Shown here: piece by piece, positions 25,527-33,292 of the stretch | Layout: every line of letters starts with the position of its first letter | Numbering within the stretch: position 1 is the first letter of the stretch | Origin: Pseudonocardia sp. SCN 73-27 | GTDB taxonomy: Bacteria; Actinomycetota; Actinomycetes; Mycobacteriales; Pseudonocardiaceae | Direction of reading: 5' to 3' | DNA: 39,427 nucleotides | Assembly (NCBI GenBank): GCA_001725415.1 | Contig: MEGH01000042.1 | Location: 1-39,427, forward strand | Notes under the pieces: model-generated | Databases searched by the model: none | Told to the model about the DNA's origin: nothing | Seen by the model: only the letters and a program-made list of their open reading frames with translations | Program-made: the position numbers and the translations under genes

Positions 25527-25906
25527 GCGGCCATCCGGAGCCACTCCATCTCGACGTCGGGACCGATGTGGACGGCAGGCCGTGCGTCACGGTGCGCGGC
25601 GAGCTGAGCTACACCACCGCACCCGCCCTCGACGAGCAGCTGCGCGCCCTGCCGGGCCCTGGCGACGGGGTCGTGGACGTCGTGCTCGACCTCGCCGGGG
25701 TGTCCTTCTGCGACTCGTCCGGGCTCGCCGCCCTGATCTCCGCGCACCGTCGCACCCGCCGCCGCGGCGGGACGGTGACGTTGCGCGGCCCGCACGGCCC
25801 GATGCGCCGCATCCTGCGGCTGACCGGTGTCGAGGTGCTCTTCGAGATCGAGGAGACGGGCACCGGCGAGGACTCCCGCGTCGAGGCCGCCGGAGGTCAG
25901 GCCTGA
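25523..25906 (+). CDS. STAS-domain anti-sigma factor antagonist (SpoIIAA/RsbV type)
   Basis: The 127-residue protein is a single STAS domain: CVTVRGELSYTTAPALDEQLRAL then VVLDLAGVSFCDSSGLAALISAHRR. D64-S65-S66-G67 is the conserved phosphorylation loop; S66 aligns with the serine phosphorylated in SpoIIAA. In the unphosphorylated form such proteins sequester an anti-sigma kinase. It starts at TTG 25523, overlapping the previous stop (TTGA), with GGAGG upstream. Co-translation with an RsbU phosphatase and a B12 sensor says these are its regulators. The C-terminus (GEDSRVEAAGGQA) is acidic and flexible. Confidence 0.88.
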   Translation: MSGHPEPLHLDVGTDVDGRPCVTVRGELSYTTAPALDEQLRALPGPGDGVVDVVLDLAGVSFCDSSGLAALISAHRRTRRRGGTVTLRGPHGPMRRILRLTGVEVLFEIEETGTGEDSRVEAAGGQA

Positions 25907-26877
25907 GCACGCTCGACCGGCCCGTCCCGACCTTCGCCGACGTCGAGGCAGCCGCCCGCGGGCTGGCCGGGGTCGCGCACCGCACGCCCGTGGTGACGTC
26001 GCGGACGCTCGACGGCATGGTCGGCGCGGCGGTGTTCCTCAAGTGCGAGAACCTGCAGCGCGGCGGTGCCTTCAAGTTCCGGGGTGCCTACACGGCGCTG
26101 TCGCGGCTCTCCCCGGAGCAGCGGGCGGCGGGGGTGCTGGCGTACTCGTCCGGCAACCACGCGCAGGCCGTCGCGCTGGCCGCCCGCGAGCTGGGGATGT
26201 CGGCGACGATCGTGATGCCGCTCGACGCGCCGGCGTCGAAGGTGGCCGCGACCCGGGGGTACGGCGCGGAGGTCGTCACCTACGACCGCTACAGCGTCGA
26301 CCGTGAGGAACTGGCCGCGCGACTCGCCGCCGAGCGCGGTCTCGCCCTGATCCCGCCCTACGACCATCCCGACGTCCTCGCCGGCCAGGGTACCGCGACG
26401 ATGGAGCTGATCGAGGACGCCGGCCCGCTCGACGCGCTGTTCGTGTGCCTCGGCGGGGGCGGCCTGCTGTCGGGGGCGATCCTGGCGGCGCGGGCGCTCT
26501 CGCCGGGGGTGCGCATCCACGGCGTCGAGCCGGAGGCGGGCGACGACGGCATGCGGTCGTGGCAGGCGGGGGAGATCGTCCACATCGACGTGCCCCGCAC
26601 CATCGCCGACGGCGCCCAGACCCAGCACCTGGGCCGCTACCCGTTCGCGATCATCCGCGAGGGTGTCGACGAGATCCTGACGGTGCCCGACGACGCGCTC
26701 GTCGACGGCATGCGGTTCATGGCGAGCAGGTGCAAGCTCGTCGTGGAGCCGACGGGCTGCCTCGCGCTGGCCGGAGTGCTCGCCCGGCGCGACGAGCTGG
26801 CAGGGAAGCGGGTCGGTGTGATCGTGAGCGGCGGCAACGTCGACCTCGACCGGTTCGCGGCCCTCGTCACGGCATAG
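25903..26877 (+). CDS. PLP-dependent threonine/serine dehydratase-like enzyme (fold type II)
   Basis: A 324-residue fold-type II PLP enzyme with the Schiff-base lysine in GGAFKFRGA (K58), SSGNHAQAVALAARELG, the phosphate-binding loop GGGGLLSG and the ending SGGNVDLDRFA. Length and lack of a regulatory ACT domain fit catabolic threonine deaminase, serine racemase or threo-3-hydroxyaspartate ammonia-lyase. The only in-frame start near the family N-terminus is CTG 25903, preceded by GGAGG and overlapping the STAS stop as CTGA, the third 4-bp overlap in this operon. A genuine CTG start is rare. Its link with the signalling genes may be regulatory or only positional; tandem hairpins follow the stop. 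Confidence 0.82.
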   Translation: MSTLDRPVPTFADVEAAARGLAGVAHRTPVVTSRTLDGMVGAAVFLKCENLQRGGAFKFRGAYTALSRLSPEQRAAGVLAYSSGNHAQAVALAARELGMSATIVMPLDAPASKVAATRGYGAEVVTYDRYSVDREELAARLAAERGLALIPPYDHPDVLAGQGTATMELIEDAGPLDALFVCLGGGGLLSGAILAARALSPGVRIHGVEPEAGDDGMRSWQAGEIVHIDVPRTIADGAQTQHLGRYPFAIIREGVDEILTVPDDALVDGMRFMASRCKLVVEPTGCLALAGVLARRDELAGKRVGVIVSGGNVDLDRFAALVTA

Positions 26878-26880
26878 GGA

Positions 26881-26922
26881 CACGGGCTGTGTCAGCCCGG
26901 GCCCGCACGGGCTGCGTCAGCC
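26881..26922. terminator. tandem repeat of two hairpins after the dehydratase gene
   Basis: The 17-mer CACGGGCTGTGTCAGCC (26881-26897) is repeated with one change at 26906-26922, separated by the palindrome CGGGCCCG. The first unit folds as CGGGCTG-TGT-CAGCCCG (7-bp stem, 3-base loop), the second as GGCTG-CGT-CAGCC. It lies four bases after the dehydratase stop and covers the stop codon of the converging MFS remnant, so it may terminate both directions. Confidence 0.55.
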
Positions 26923-27390
26923 GGAGGACGGCGAACCCGCGCCCGGGGCCCGGGTGACCGGCTTGCGCACGCCGAGCGGCGACACGACGTCCTCCAGCGC
27001 CTTGCCCTCGGCGTCGACACCCAGGAACCAGGCCACCAACCCGCCGATGGCCATGATCACCGCGCCCATCAGATAGCCGATGAACAGCAGGACGGGACGG
27101 GAGCCGTCGTCGGGGAGGGTGCGGCCGGTCTTGCGGACCTCGTCCTCGATGTAGGTGATGGACCCCTCGGCGGCCTCCCGCTTGCCGTTCATGATCTGCC
27201 AGCGCGGGCTCTCCGGCAGGTTGCGACGCACGACGACGATGATCAGTCCGAGTACCGGGCCGAGCAGGAACCCGAGCCGCCAGCCCAGCGACGGGTGCAC
27301 GGCGTCGAGCAGGATGAACGTGCCGAGGGTGCCGAGGATCGCGCCGAACCAGTAGGTCCCGTTGACCGCGATGTCGACGCGGCCGCGGGA
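26917..27390 (-). pseudogene. remnant of an MFS transporter (5' truncated, internal deletion)
   Basis: The minus strand reads GRVDIAVNGTYWFGAILGTLGTFILLD, then RRNLPESPRWQIMNGKREAAEGSITYIEDEVRK, which is the middle of a sugar/metabolite MFS transporter with the conserved PESPRW motif. It then jumps to YLMGAVIMAIGGLVAWFLGVDAEGKALEDVVSPLG, which looks like the last helix and tail. The first ~130 residues and the helices between these blocks are missing, so only about a third of a normal protein remains. Upstream of 27390 the frame loses all similarity. It lies head-to-head with another pseudogene. Confidence 0.7.
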
Positions 27391-27478
27391 GCGGGCGGTT
27401 TTGTGATCTCGGGACTGCGGCCCCCCGGGCCGGGGGAGAAACGCGGCTACGGTCGCACCGAGCACCCGTGAGGACCTC

Positions 27479-28024
27479 ATGATCGCCGTCGTCGGCAGCG
27501 TCAACCGCGACCTCGCCCTGTCCGTCGACGCGTTGCGGCCGCGGGGTCGACCGTCGCCGCCGGCCCCGTGCACCGCGGGCTGGGCGGGAAGGGCGCGAAC
27601 CGGGCCGTCGCGCCGGCCCGGCTGGGCCGGCCCGTCGCGATGGTCGGCGCGGTGGGCGACGATCTCGACGGTGACCTGCTCCGCGATGCGCTCGTCGCCG
27701 AGGGGATCGACGTCGGCGCCAGTCGTCGTCGACGACGGTGTGGTGCAACGGGTCCCGGTCGTGCCGGGCGAGCTGGTCGACGCCACGAGCGCGGGTGACT
27801 CGTTCGTCGCGGCCCTCACCGACGCCCTCCTCGACGGGGCCGGTCTCGTCGGCGCCGCGGGCTGGGCGGCCCGGGTGGCGTCGGTGACCGTGTCGCGTGC
27901 CGGGGCGTCGGAGTCGCTGCCCTTCCGTGAGGAGCTGCCCGTCCGCGAGGAGGTTCCGGACCTTCCGGGCAGGCGCGCAGCCTGGGATCGGCGGGGCCAG
28001 GCAGCGGCGCCCTGGCGGCACTAA
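27479..28024 (+). pseudogene. ribokinase/PfkB-family sugar kinase, frameshifted and internally deleted
   Basis: Three reading frames carry successive pieces of one PfkB kinase. MIAVVGSVNRDLALSVDAL starts at 27479. GLGGKGANRAVAPARLGRPV with AMVGAVGDDLDGDLLRDALV continues in another frame (27568-27720). VVPGELVDATSAGDSFVAAL, with the catalytic-base motif (A/G)AGD, reads in the first frame again. About 120 residues between the substrate-binding N-terminal half and the catalytic loop are missing. The gene is therefore dead and could not phosphorylate ribose or a related sugar. With the neighbouring MFS remnant it suggests a lost sugar-uptake locus. Confidence 0.75.
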
Positions 28025-28069
28025 CGTCGGAGGGGAGGAGACCCCTTTCCGACAGGAGAAGACCACAGC

Positions 28070-28942
28070 ATGAAGATCGGCCTGCACATCGCTGACTTCA
28101 CCTGGCCGGGCGGCCCGCAGAACCTGGCCGCCGACCTCGCCCGCGTGGCGACGACCGCCGAGGACGTCGGCGTCACGAAGATCAGCGTCATGGACCACGT
28201 CTGGCAGATCCGCGGCGTCGGTCCCGAGGAGAACGACATGCTCGAGGCCTACACGGCCCTTGGCTTCCTCGCGGCGCACACCAAGAAGGCGGAGCTGCTC
28301 GCCTGGGTCACCGCTGTGACCTACCGTGAGCCCGGCATGCTCGCCAAGATCATCTCGACGCTGGACGTCCTGTCCGGCGGCCGTGCCTGGCTGGGCATCG
28401 GCGCCGCCTGGAACGACGAGGAGTCCCGCGGCCTCGGCCTGCACTTCCCGCCGACGGCCGAGCGGTTCGAACGCCTGGAGGAGACGCTGCGCATCTGCCT
28501 GCAGATGTGGAGTGACGACGACGGCCCGTTCGAGGGCACCCACTACACGCTGGGCCGCACGCTCGACTCGCCGCACCCGCTGCGCCGCCCGCACCCGCCG
28601 ATCCTGATCGGTGGCGGCGGGGAGAAGAAGACGCTGCGGCTCGTCGCCCAGTACGCCCAGGCGTGCAACCTGTTCGGCGGTCCCGAGGTCGCGCACAAGC
28701 TCGACGTGTTGCGCGGGCACTGCGAGGCCGTCGGCCGGGACTACGAGGAGATCGAGAAGACCGTCATGTTCCCGCTCGACCCGGGGACCGACGGCGAGAA
28801 CGTCGACACGATCCTGGAGCAGATGGCGGGCCTGGCGAAGCTGGGCGTCACCCACGTGCACGGCTGGGTGCCGGGCGTCTCGGCGATCACGCCACTGGAG
28901 ATCCTGGGCGAGAAGGTGATCCCGGAGGCCGACAAGCTCTGA
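28070..28942 (+). CDS. LLM-class F420-dependent oxidoreductase (TIGR03560-like)
   Basis: A 290-residue luciferase-like monooxygenase-fold protein. It opens MKIGLHIADFTWPGGP, contains SVMDHVWQI, VTYREPGMLAKIISTLDVLSGGRAWLGIGAAWNDEE and PHPPILIGGGGEKKTLRLVAQYAQACN, which are the cofactor-binding strands of F420-dependent LLM oxidoreductases. Actinobacterial members act on aldehydes, ketones or xenobiotics using F420H2; the substrate here is unknown. ATG 28070 has AGGAGA about ten bases upstream. It converges with the hydrolase gene, stops 6 bp apart. Confidence 0.9.
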   Translation: MKIGLHIADFTWPGGPQNLAADLARVATTAEDVGVTKISVMDHVWQIRGVGPEENDMLEAYTALGFLAAHTKKAELLAWVTAVTYREPGMLAKIISTLDVLSGGRAWLGIGAAWNDEESRGLGLHFPPTAERFERLEETLRICLQMWSDDDGPFEGTHYTLGRTLDSPHPLRRPHPPILIGGGGEKKTLRLVAQYAQACNLFGGPEVAHKLDVLRGHCEAVGRDYEEIEKTVMFPLDPGTDGENVDTILEQMAGLAKLGVTHVHGWVPGVSAITPLEILGEKVIPEADKL

Positions 28943-28948
28943 CCCTGC

Positions 28949-29635
28949 TCAGGCGAGGTCGAGCAGGATCGACGCCAGCTCGGACGGCCGGTTCTCCGGG
29001 ACCATGTGGCCGGTGTCGATCTCGTGGTAGCGCCACGCGGGCGAGGCTTTCGCCCGCGCGGCGGCCGCCTCGAACGCCACGCTCGGCTCGGCCGTCGCGC
29101 GGACGTAGGTCAGGCCGAAGGGGCCCTCCTCCAGCGGCGTGCCGAGCCGGACCGGCTCGCTGAAGGTCCGCGCGGGCTGCGGGGTGCGGCGCGGGATCGA
29201 GAACGCCGCGATCTCCGGCGACTCGTACTCGCGCTCGCTCGGCGGGATCAGCCACGGCGCGCCGAGCCCTTGCGGCACATCACGTGCCGGAGCCAGCGAC
29301 ACGACGCTCTGGCCGTCGGCGGGGACGAACGCGTCGAGGTAGACCAGCTCGCGCACCCGGTCGCCGATGGCGTCGAGCGCGCCTGTCACGACCATGCCGC
29401 CGTAGGAGAACCCGAGCAGCACCATGTCGTCGAGGTCCTCGTAGCGGACCGTGTTGACGACGTCGAGGACATGCGTCGTGAGCGAGACCAGCGGACCGGT
29501 GAGATGGGAGCGTTCGCCGATGCCGGTCAGGCTCGGCGTGAACACCTCGTGGCCCTGCGCGCGCAGCAGCGGCCGGACCTTGCGGAAGCCGTAGGACCCG
29601 CCCCACGCGCCGTGCACCAGAACGAACGTCGTCAT
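28949..29635 (-). CDS. alpha/beta-fold hydrolase (salicylate esterase/hydroxynitrile lyase-like)
   Basis: This 228-residue hydrolase starts TTFVLVHGAWGGSYGFRKV and has GFSYGGMVV as its nucleophile elbow (Ser near residue 79), GIGERSHL typical of the plant-esterase/EstX-like group, LVYLDAFVP, and the catalytic histidine in DTGHMVPENRP near the C-terminus. ATG 29635 fits the family N-terminus exactly. It lies 11 bp after the cds1-like gene on the same strand, so they are probably co-transcribed. Substrate unknown. Confidence 0.87.
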   Translation of the reverse strand: MTTFVLVHGAWGGSYGFRKVRPLLRAQGHEVFTPSLTGIGERSHLTGPLVSLTTHVLDVVNTVRYEDLDDMVLLGFSYGGMVVTGALDAIGDRVRELVYLDAFVPADGQSVVSLAPARDVPQGLGAPWLIPPSEREYESPEIAAFSIPRRTPQPARTFSEPVRLGTPLEEGPFGLTYVRATAEPSVAFEAAAARAKASPAWRYHEIDTGHMVPENRPSELASILLDLA

Positions 29636-29646
29636 GACGACCAGTC

Positions 29647-30777
29647 CTACCCGAGTGTGCCGGTGCGGTGGAACTCGTCGAGCCGCCGGAGGTAGGGCGT
29701 GATGTCGAGGCCCGCCGACTCCAGCCACGTGTCGGAGTAGTAGGTCTCGGTGTAGCGCTCGCCGGAGTCGCACAGCAGGGTGACGACGCTGCCCCCGCGC
29801 CCGGCCGCGACCATCTCCGAGACGATCCGGTAGGCCGCCCACAGGCCCGTTCCCGTCGACGCGCCCGCCTTCCAGCCCGCTTTGGCCGCCAGGTCACGCA
29901 CGGCGGCGATCGCGGCGGCGTCGGGCACCCGGACCATCCGGTCGATCGCCGTGCCGACGAAGCTCGGCTCCACCCGCTGGCGTCCGATGCCCTCGATGCG
30001 CGACGACACCGGGGTGGTGACGCTCGCGTCGCCCTCGCGCCAGCCCGGCATGAACGCCGAGTTCTCCGGGTCGGCGACGCAGATGCCGGTTGCGCGTCCG
30101 GTGTAGACGACGTAGCGCGCGATCGTCGCCGACGTACCGCCGGTGCCCGCGGTCGCGACGACCCACGCCGGCTCGGGATGGCGCTCCTGCGCCATCTGCG
30201 CGAACAGGGACTCGGCGATGTTGTTGTTGCCGCGCCAGTCGGTGGCGCGCTCGGCGTAGGTGAACTGGTCCATGTAGTGCCCGCCGGTCTCGCGGGCGAG
30301 CCGGGTGGCCGTCTCGTAGACCTCCGACGCGTGGTCGACGAGGTGGCAGCGGCCGCCGTGCAGCTCGATCAGCTCGATCTTCTGCCGGCTGGTCGAGCGG
30401 GCGACGACGGCGATGAACGGGACGCCGATGAGCCGCGCGAAGTACGCCTCGGACACGGCGGTGGAGCCGCTGGAGGCCTCGATGACCGGCCGGTCGCGGC
30501 GGACCCAGCCGTTGCACAGCGCGTGCAGGAACAGCGAGCGGGCGAGGCGGTGCTTGAGCGAGCCCGTCGGGTGCGTCGACTCGTCCTTGAGGTAGAGGTC
30601 GACGTCCCACTCCGGGGGCAGCGGCACCGTGAGCAGGTGGGTGTCCGACGACCGGTTCGTCTCGGCCTGGATGCGCGCCACCGCCTGCACGACCCACGCC
30701 CGGTGGTCGGGGTCGTAGCGGTCGACGTCCTCGCCGAGCCGGACCTCGGGGCACGCGCTGCTGTCGACGCTGGTCAT
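29647..30777 (-). CDS. cds1: PLP-dependent cysteine synthase-family protein, Cds1-like L-cysteine desulfhydrase
   Basis: The 376-residue fold-type II PLP enzyme closely follows mycobacterial Cds1 (Rv3684 type), which breaks L-cysteine into H2S, pyruvate and ammonia. Features are [20 protein letters not shown] with the PLP lysine K75, [45 protein letters not shown] and the phosphate loop [11 protein letters not shown] near 205. ATG 30777 follows a GAGGAGA ribosome-binding site. A role in cysteine homeostasis, H2S production and redox balance is inferred from that similarity. The small hydrolase gene follows 11 bp downstream. Confidence 0.85.
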   Translation of the reverse strand: MTSVDSSACPEVRLGEDVDRYDPDHRAWVVQAVARIQAETNRSSDTHLLTVPLPPEWDVDLYLKDESTHPTGSLKHRLARSLFLHALCNGWVRRDRPVIEASSGSTAVSEAYFARLIGVPFIAVVARSTSRQKIELIELHGGRCHLVDHASEVYETATRLARETGGHYMDQFTYAERATDWRGNNNIAESLFAQMAQERHPEPAWVVATAGTGGTSATIARYVVYTGRATGICVADPENSAFMPGWREGDASVTTPVSSRIEGIGRQRVEPSFVGTAIDRMVRVPDAAAIAAVRDLAAKAGWKAGASTGTGLWAAYRIVSEMVAAGRGGSVVTLLCDSGERYTETYYSDTWLESAGLDITPYLRRLDEFHRTGTLG

Positions 30778-30888
30778 GGTTCTCCTCATCGGTGACTGAC
30801 GTGGAGCGCCGCTGCCCGCGATCACCCTAGCGCCCCGCTCGTCCCGCGCACCGGGATCGAGGCTCCGAATGTCCGGTCATCAGAGCCG

Positions 30889-30928
30889 GTGAGTGGCGAT
30901 GGTCGCCATGGCGACCATCGCCACTCAC
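30889..30928. repeat. 40-bp perfect palindrome upstream of the Jet-like cluster
   Basis: Every base of 30889-30928 pairs with its mirror position; the left arm begins GTGAGTGGCGATGGTCGCC and the centre is CCATGG. It lies between the divergent cds1-like gene and jetA-like gene. A related half-copy occurs at 39303-39330. It looks like an intergenic repetitive palindrome, possibly also a strong cruciform or bidirectional terminator. Confidence 0.75.
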
Positions 30929-30960
30929 GACCTCTGGCCGGGACCGTCGGACCCGGTGGC

Positions 30961-31002
30961 TACCCTCCGTTCGGGCCCTGCAGGACGAAACGCTGCAGGA
31001 CG
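30961..31002 (+). promoter_or_regulatory. candidate promoter and direct repeats before jetA-like gene
   Basis: A TACCCT -10-like box (30961-30966) is followed by two identical copies of CTGCAGGACG (30978-30987 and 30993-31002), 15 bp apart, just downstream of the expected transcription start and before GCGAGGGAC and the ATG at 31020. Two half-turn-spaced repeats in this position could bind a repressor. Inference from position only. Confidence 0.35.
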
Positions 31003-31019
31003 GACAGCCGGCGAGGGAC

Positions 31020-32567
31020 ATGACGGGTGCGTACGGGGGCGTGATCTCGCCCGCCGCCGACGCGTCCGCGCGCGACCGCTGGCGGGCCCTCGCGTTGACC
31101 GACCCGGTGTCGCGGCTGGTGCGCAACGCCGCCCACGCCGGAATCGACGACGCCGACTACGACCTGCGGCTGCTCGCCCTCGCGGCGGTCGACGTCGTCG
31201 TCGGCTCCATGGGGTTCGCCCGCGAGGCCACCCTCGACGACGTCGTCGACGAGCTCACCGGCCTCGCGTCGCGGATGTGCCCAGGACGGCCCGACCAGGC
31301 CCGCGACGCCGCGCAGACCGTCGTGCGCGGCCTGCTCAACGACGCCCACGACCAGCGCCGCTTCAGCTACCGCTTCGCCGACCTCGGCGCGCCCGGTGAG
31401 ACCGTGCGCTGGGAGTCCTACAGCTTCCGGCTGCTGTCGCTGCGCGAGGCCGAGTACGGGCCCGTCGTCGTCGCGAGCGACCAGGCGGTGACGCTGTTCC
31501 TCAACGGCCTCGACGTCGACCTCGAGGACGCCGACCGCGCACTGGCCCACGTCCTGCAGCGCCAGCTCGACGACCGCCGGTTCGACGCCGCCGCCCGTAC
31601 CGCGGCGCAGGCCGAGCGCACGAGCGTCGGCATGTCCGCGACGCTGGCCGAGCTGCTCGACGCCACTCGCCGCGACGTCGGCTCGCACGACTGGGAGCAG
31701 GAGGTCCCCGAGCGGCTGGTGCGGGCGCGCCGCCACGTCGAGGCCCGCATCGGCGAGGACGACCGGCTGCTGGAGCACGTGCAGAGCGGTCTCGACGCGG
31801 AGACGTCGCCGGAGGTGCGGGCGGTGTCGGGGCGCATCGTCGACCTGATCGGTCGGGCCCGGCGCGTGCACCTCGACCTGGAGCGCCGCCTCGTCGGCGC
31901 CCGCGAGGTGTTCCTCACCGCGCAGGTGCGCCAGCGGCTCGCGCGGCGGCGCCGGCTGCGGATGCTCGCGCTGCGCGACGAGGTGCTGGTCCCGGTGCTG
32001 GCGCTGCCCCGGCCCGTCGCGGTCGCGGTCACGACGGCGTTCGCCGACCGGGCGCTGGGCGTGTCCGTTCCGCGGCTGGTTCGTTTCGACGACATGGTCG
32101 ACATGCTGTGGGCGCCGCCGCGGGCGCGGGAGTCGGCCGAGCCGGACGTCGAGATCGTCCCCGACGTCGACGAGGCGCACGACGTGCAGCGCTACCCCGA
32201 GCCGGTCGTCGGTGCGGCCCGGGAGGTGCTGTCCGCGGTGACCGGTGGCGAAGAGATCAGGCTCTCCGCGCTGCTGGACGCCGTGCCGGACGCCGCGTCC
32301 GTGGACGCGGAGATCGACGAGGGCGAGGTCGCCGAGCTGGTGCTGCTGTCGGCGCTGTGGGCGTTCGCCCCGGACGTGGTGGCCGAGGCCGAGGGTGACG
32401 TGGCGGGGGAGATCGACGTGCTGGCGGGTGGGATCGAGGCGCGTCGCGACGACCGGTTGCTCGCGCGGTCGGGGGTCGGGGGACCGGACCTGCTGGTGCG
32501 GCTGCGCGGCGGCCGGGTCGTCGAGGCCGCCGATCCGCTCGACGACGAGAGCGAGCCCGTCGCATGA
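31020..32567 (+). CDS. JetA/MksF-like kleisin candidate of a Wadjet-type SMC system
   Basis: First gene of a four-gene coupled cluster, 515 residues. It is almost all helical: an N-terminal region that looks like a winged helix (RLVRNAAHAGIDDADYDLRLLALAAVDVVVGSMGF), a long central bundle (~130-330, with FLNGLDVDLEDADRALAHVLQRQL and repeated Arg/Leu heptads), and a C-terminal domain (~400-515) with an acidic end. This matches the layout of MukF/MksF/JetA kleisins, which bridge SMC heads. The sequence does not match the DUF3375 or DUF2397 openings I associate with known Wadjet JetA types, so assignment rests mainly on position next to SMC and Toprim genes. ATG 31020; stop overlaps jetB-like start as ATGA. 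Confidence 0.7.
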   Translation: MTGAYGGVISPAADASARDRWRALALTDPVSRLVRNAAHAGIDDADYDLRLLALAAVDVVVGSMGFAREATLDDVVDELTGLASRMCPGRPDQARDAAQTVVRGLLNDAHDQRRFSYRFADLGAPGETVRWESYSFRLLSLREAEYGPVVVASDQAVTLFLNGLDVDLEDADRALAHVLQRQLDDRRFDAAARTAAQAERTSVGMSATLAELLDATRRDVGSHDWEQEVPERLVRARRHVEARIGEDDRLLEHVQSGLDAETSPEVRAVSGRIVDLIGRARRVHLDLERRLVGAREVFLTAQVRQRLARRRRLRMLALRDEVLVPVLALPRPVAVAVTTAFADRALGVSVPRLVRFDDMVDMLWAPPRARESAEPDVEIVPDVDEAHDVQRYPEPVVGAAREVLSAVTGGEEIRLSALLDAVPDAASVDAEIDEGEVAELVLLSALWAFAPDVVAEAEGDVAGEIDVLAGGIEARRDDRLLARSGVGGPDLLVRLRGGRVVEAADPLDDESEPVA

Positions 32568-33292
32568 GCAGCGTCGCCGCCGACCTCACGCAGGTCCGGG
32601 CCGCCGCCGAGCTGCTCGGTTTCGCCCTGGCCCGCCGCGCGCGTCCCGTCGAGGGCGGGCAGTACCGCGCGCTGCTCGACCGATACCGCAGCGAGCTGGG
32701 GTTCAAGGACGTCGTCGACACCATGGCCGAAGGCCTCGGGCTCGAGGTGCTGGGCGTCCCGCGGTCGGGGATGGTGCTCGCCCCCGAGCCGGGCGGGGCG
32801 TTCGCGACGCGGCTCGCCGACCTGCGCACCACCATGGACGCCGACGACCGGCTCGTGTTCGGCCTGGTCCTCATCGGTGTCGCCGCGTTCGCCTACCCGA
32901 CCGACGCCGACTTCGACGACCCCGAAACGCGGCTGGTGGAGATCGTGCGGGTCGACGAGTTCATCCGCGGCTCCCTCGACGCCCTCGGCGGGCTCGGCGG
33001 GGTCGAGGGCAGCCCCGAGGAACGCGCCCGCGCCGCCGCCCAGGTCTATGCGGACCTGCCGCAGCTGATCACCACCCAGACCGGGCGGCGGGCCCGGGGC
33101 TGCACGCTCAAGGCGGTCGAGGAGGTGTTCGGCTGGCTCGTCGAGCAGGGCGCCGCCCGCGAGGCCGGCACGCTCGGGCCCGACACCTTCCACCTCACCG
33201 ACCGGTTCCGGCTGCTGGTCGCCGACAGTGCGGGCGGGGCGGCACTCGACGCGCTGCGCGACGTGCGCAGCGCGGAGGTCGCGTCCTCGTGA
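32564..33292 (+). CDS. JetB/MksE-like small winged-helix subunit candidate
   Basis: 242 residues, the expected size of MksE/JetB (KITE-type) subunits, which bind the kleisin. The N-terminus (ADLTQVRAAAELLGFALARR) and the central FGLVLIGVAAFAYPTDADFDDPETRLVEIVRVDEFIR are hydrophobic helix-strand segments. The C-terminal part (RARGCTLKAVEEVFGWLVEQGAAREAG ... FHLTDRFRLLVA) reads as a winged helix. The ATGA overlap with the preceding gene and the GTGA overlap with the SMC gene show obligatory coupling. I could not match it to DUF4194 by eye, so the identity is inferred mostly from context and size. Confidence 0.68.
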   Translation: MSSVAADLTQVRAAAELLGFALARRARPVEGGQYRALLDRYRSELGFKDVVDTMAEGLGLEVLGVPRSGMVLAPEPGGAFATRLADLRTTMDADDRLVFGLVLIGVAAFAYPTDADFDDPETRLVEIVRVDEFIRGSLDALGGLGGVEGSPEERARAAAQVYADLPQLITTQTGRRARGCTLKAVEEVFGWLVEQGAAREAGTLGPDTFHLTDRFRLLVADSAGGAALDALRDVRSAEVASS

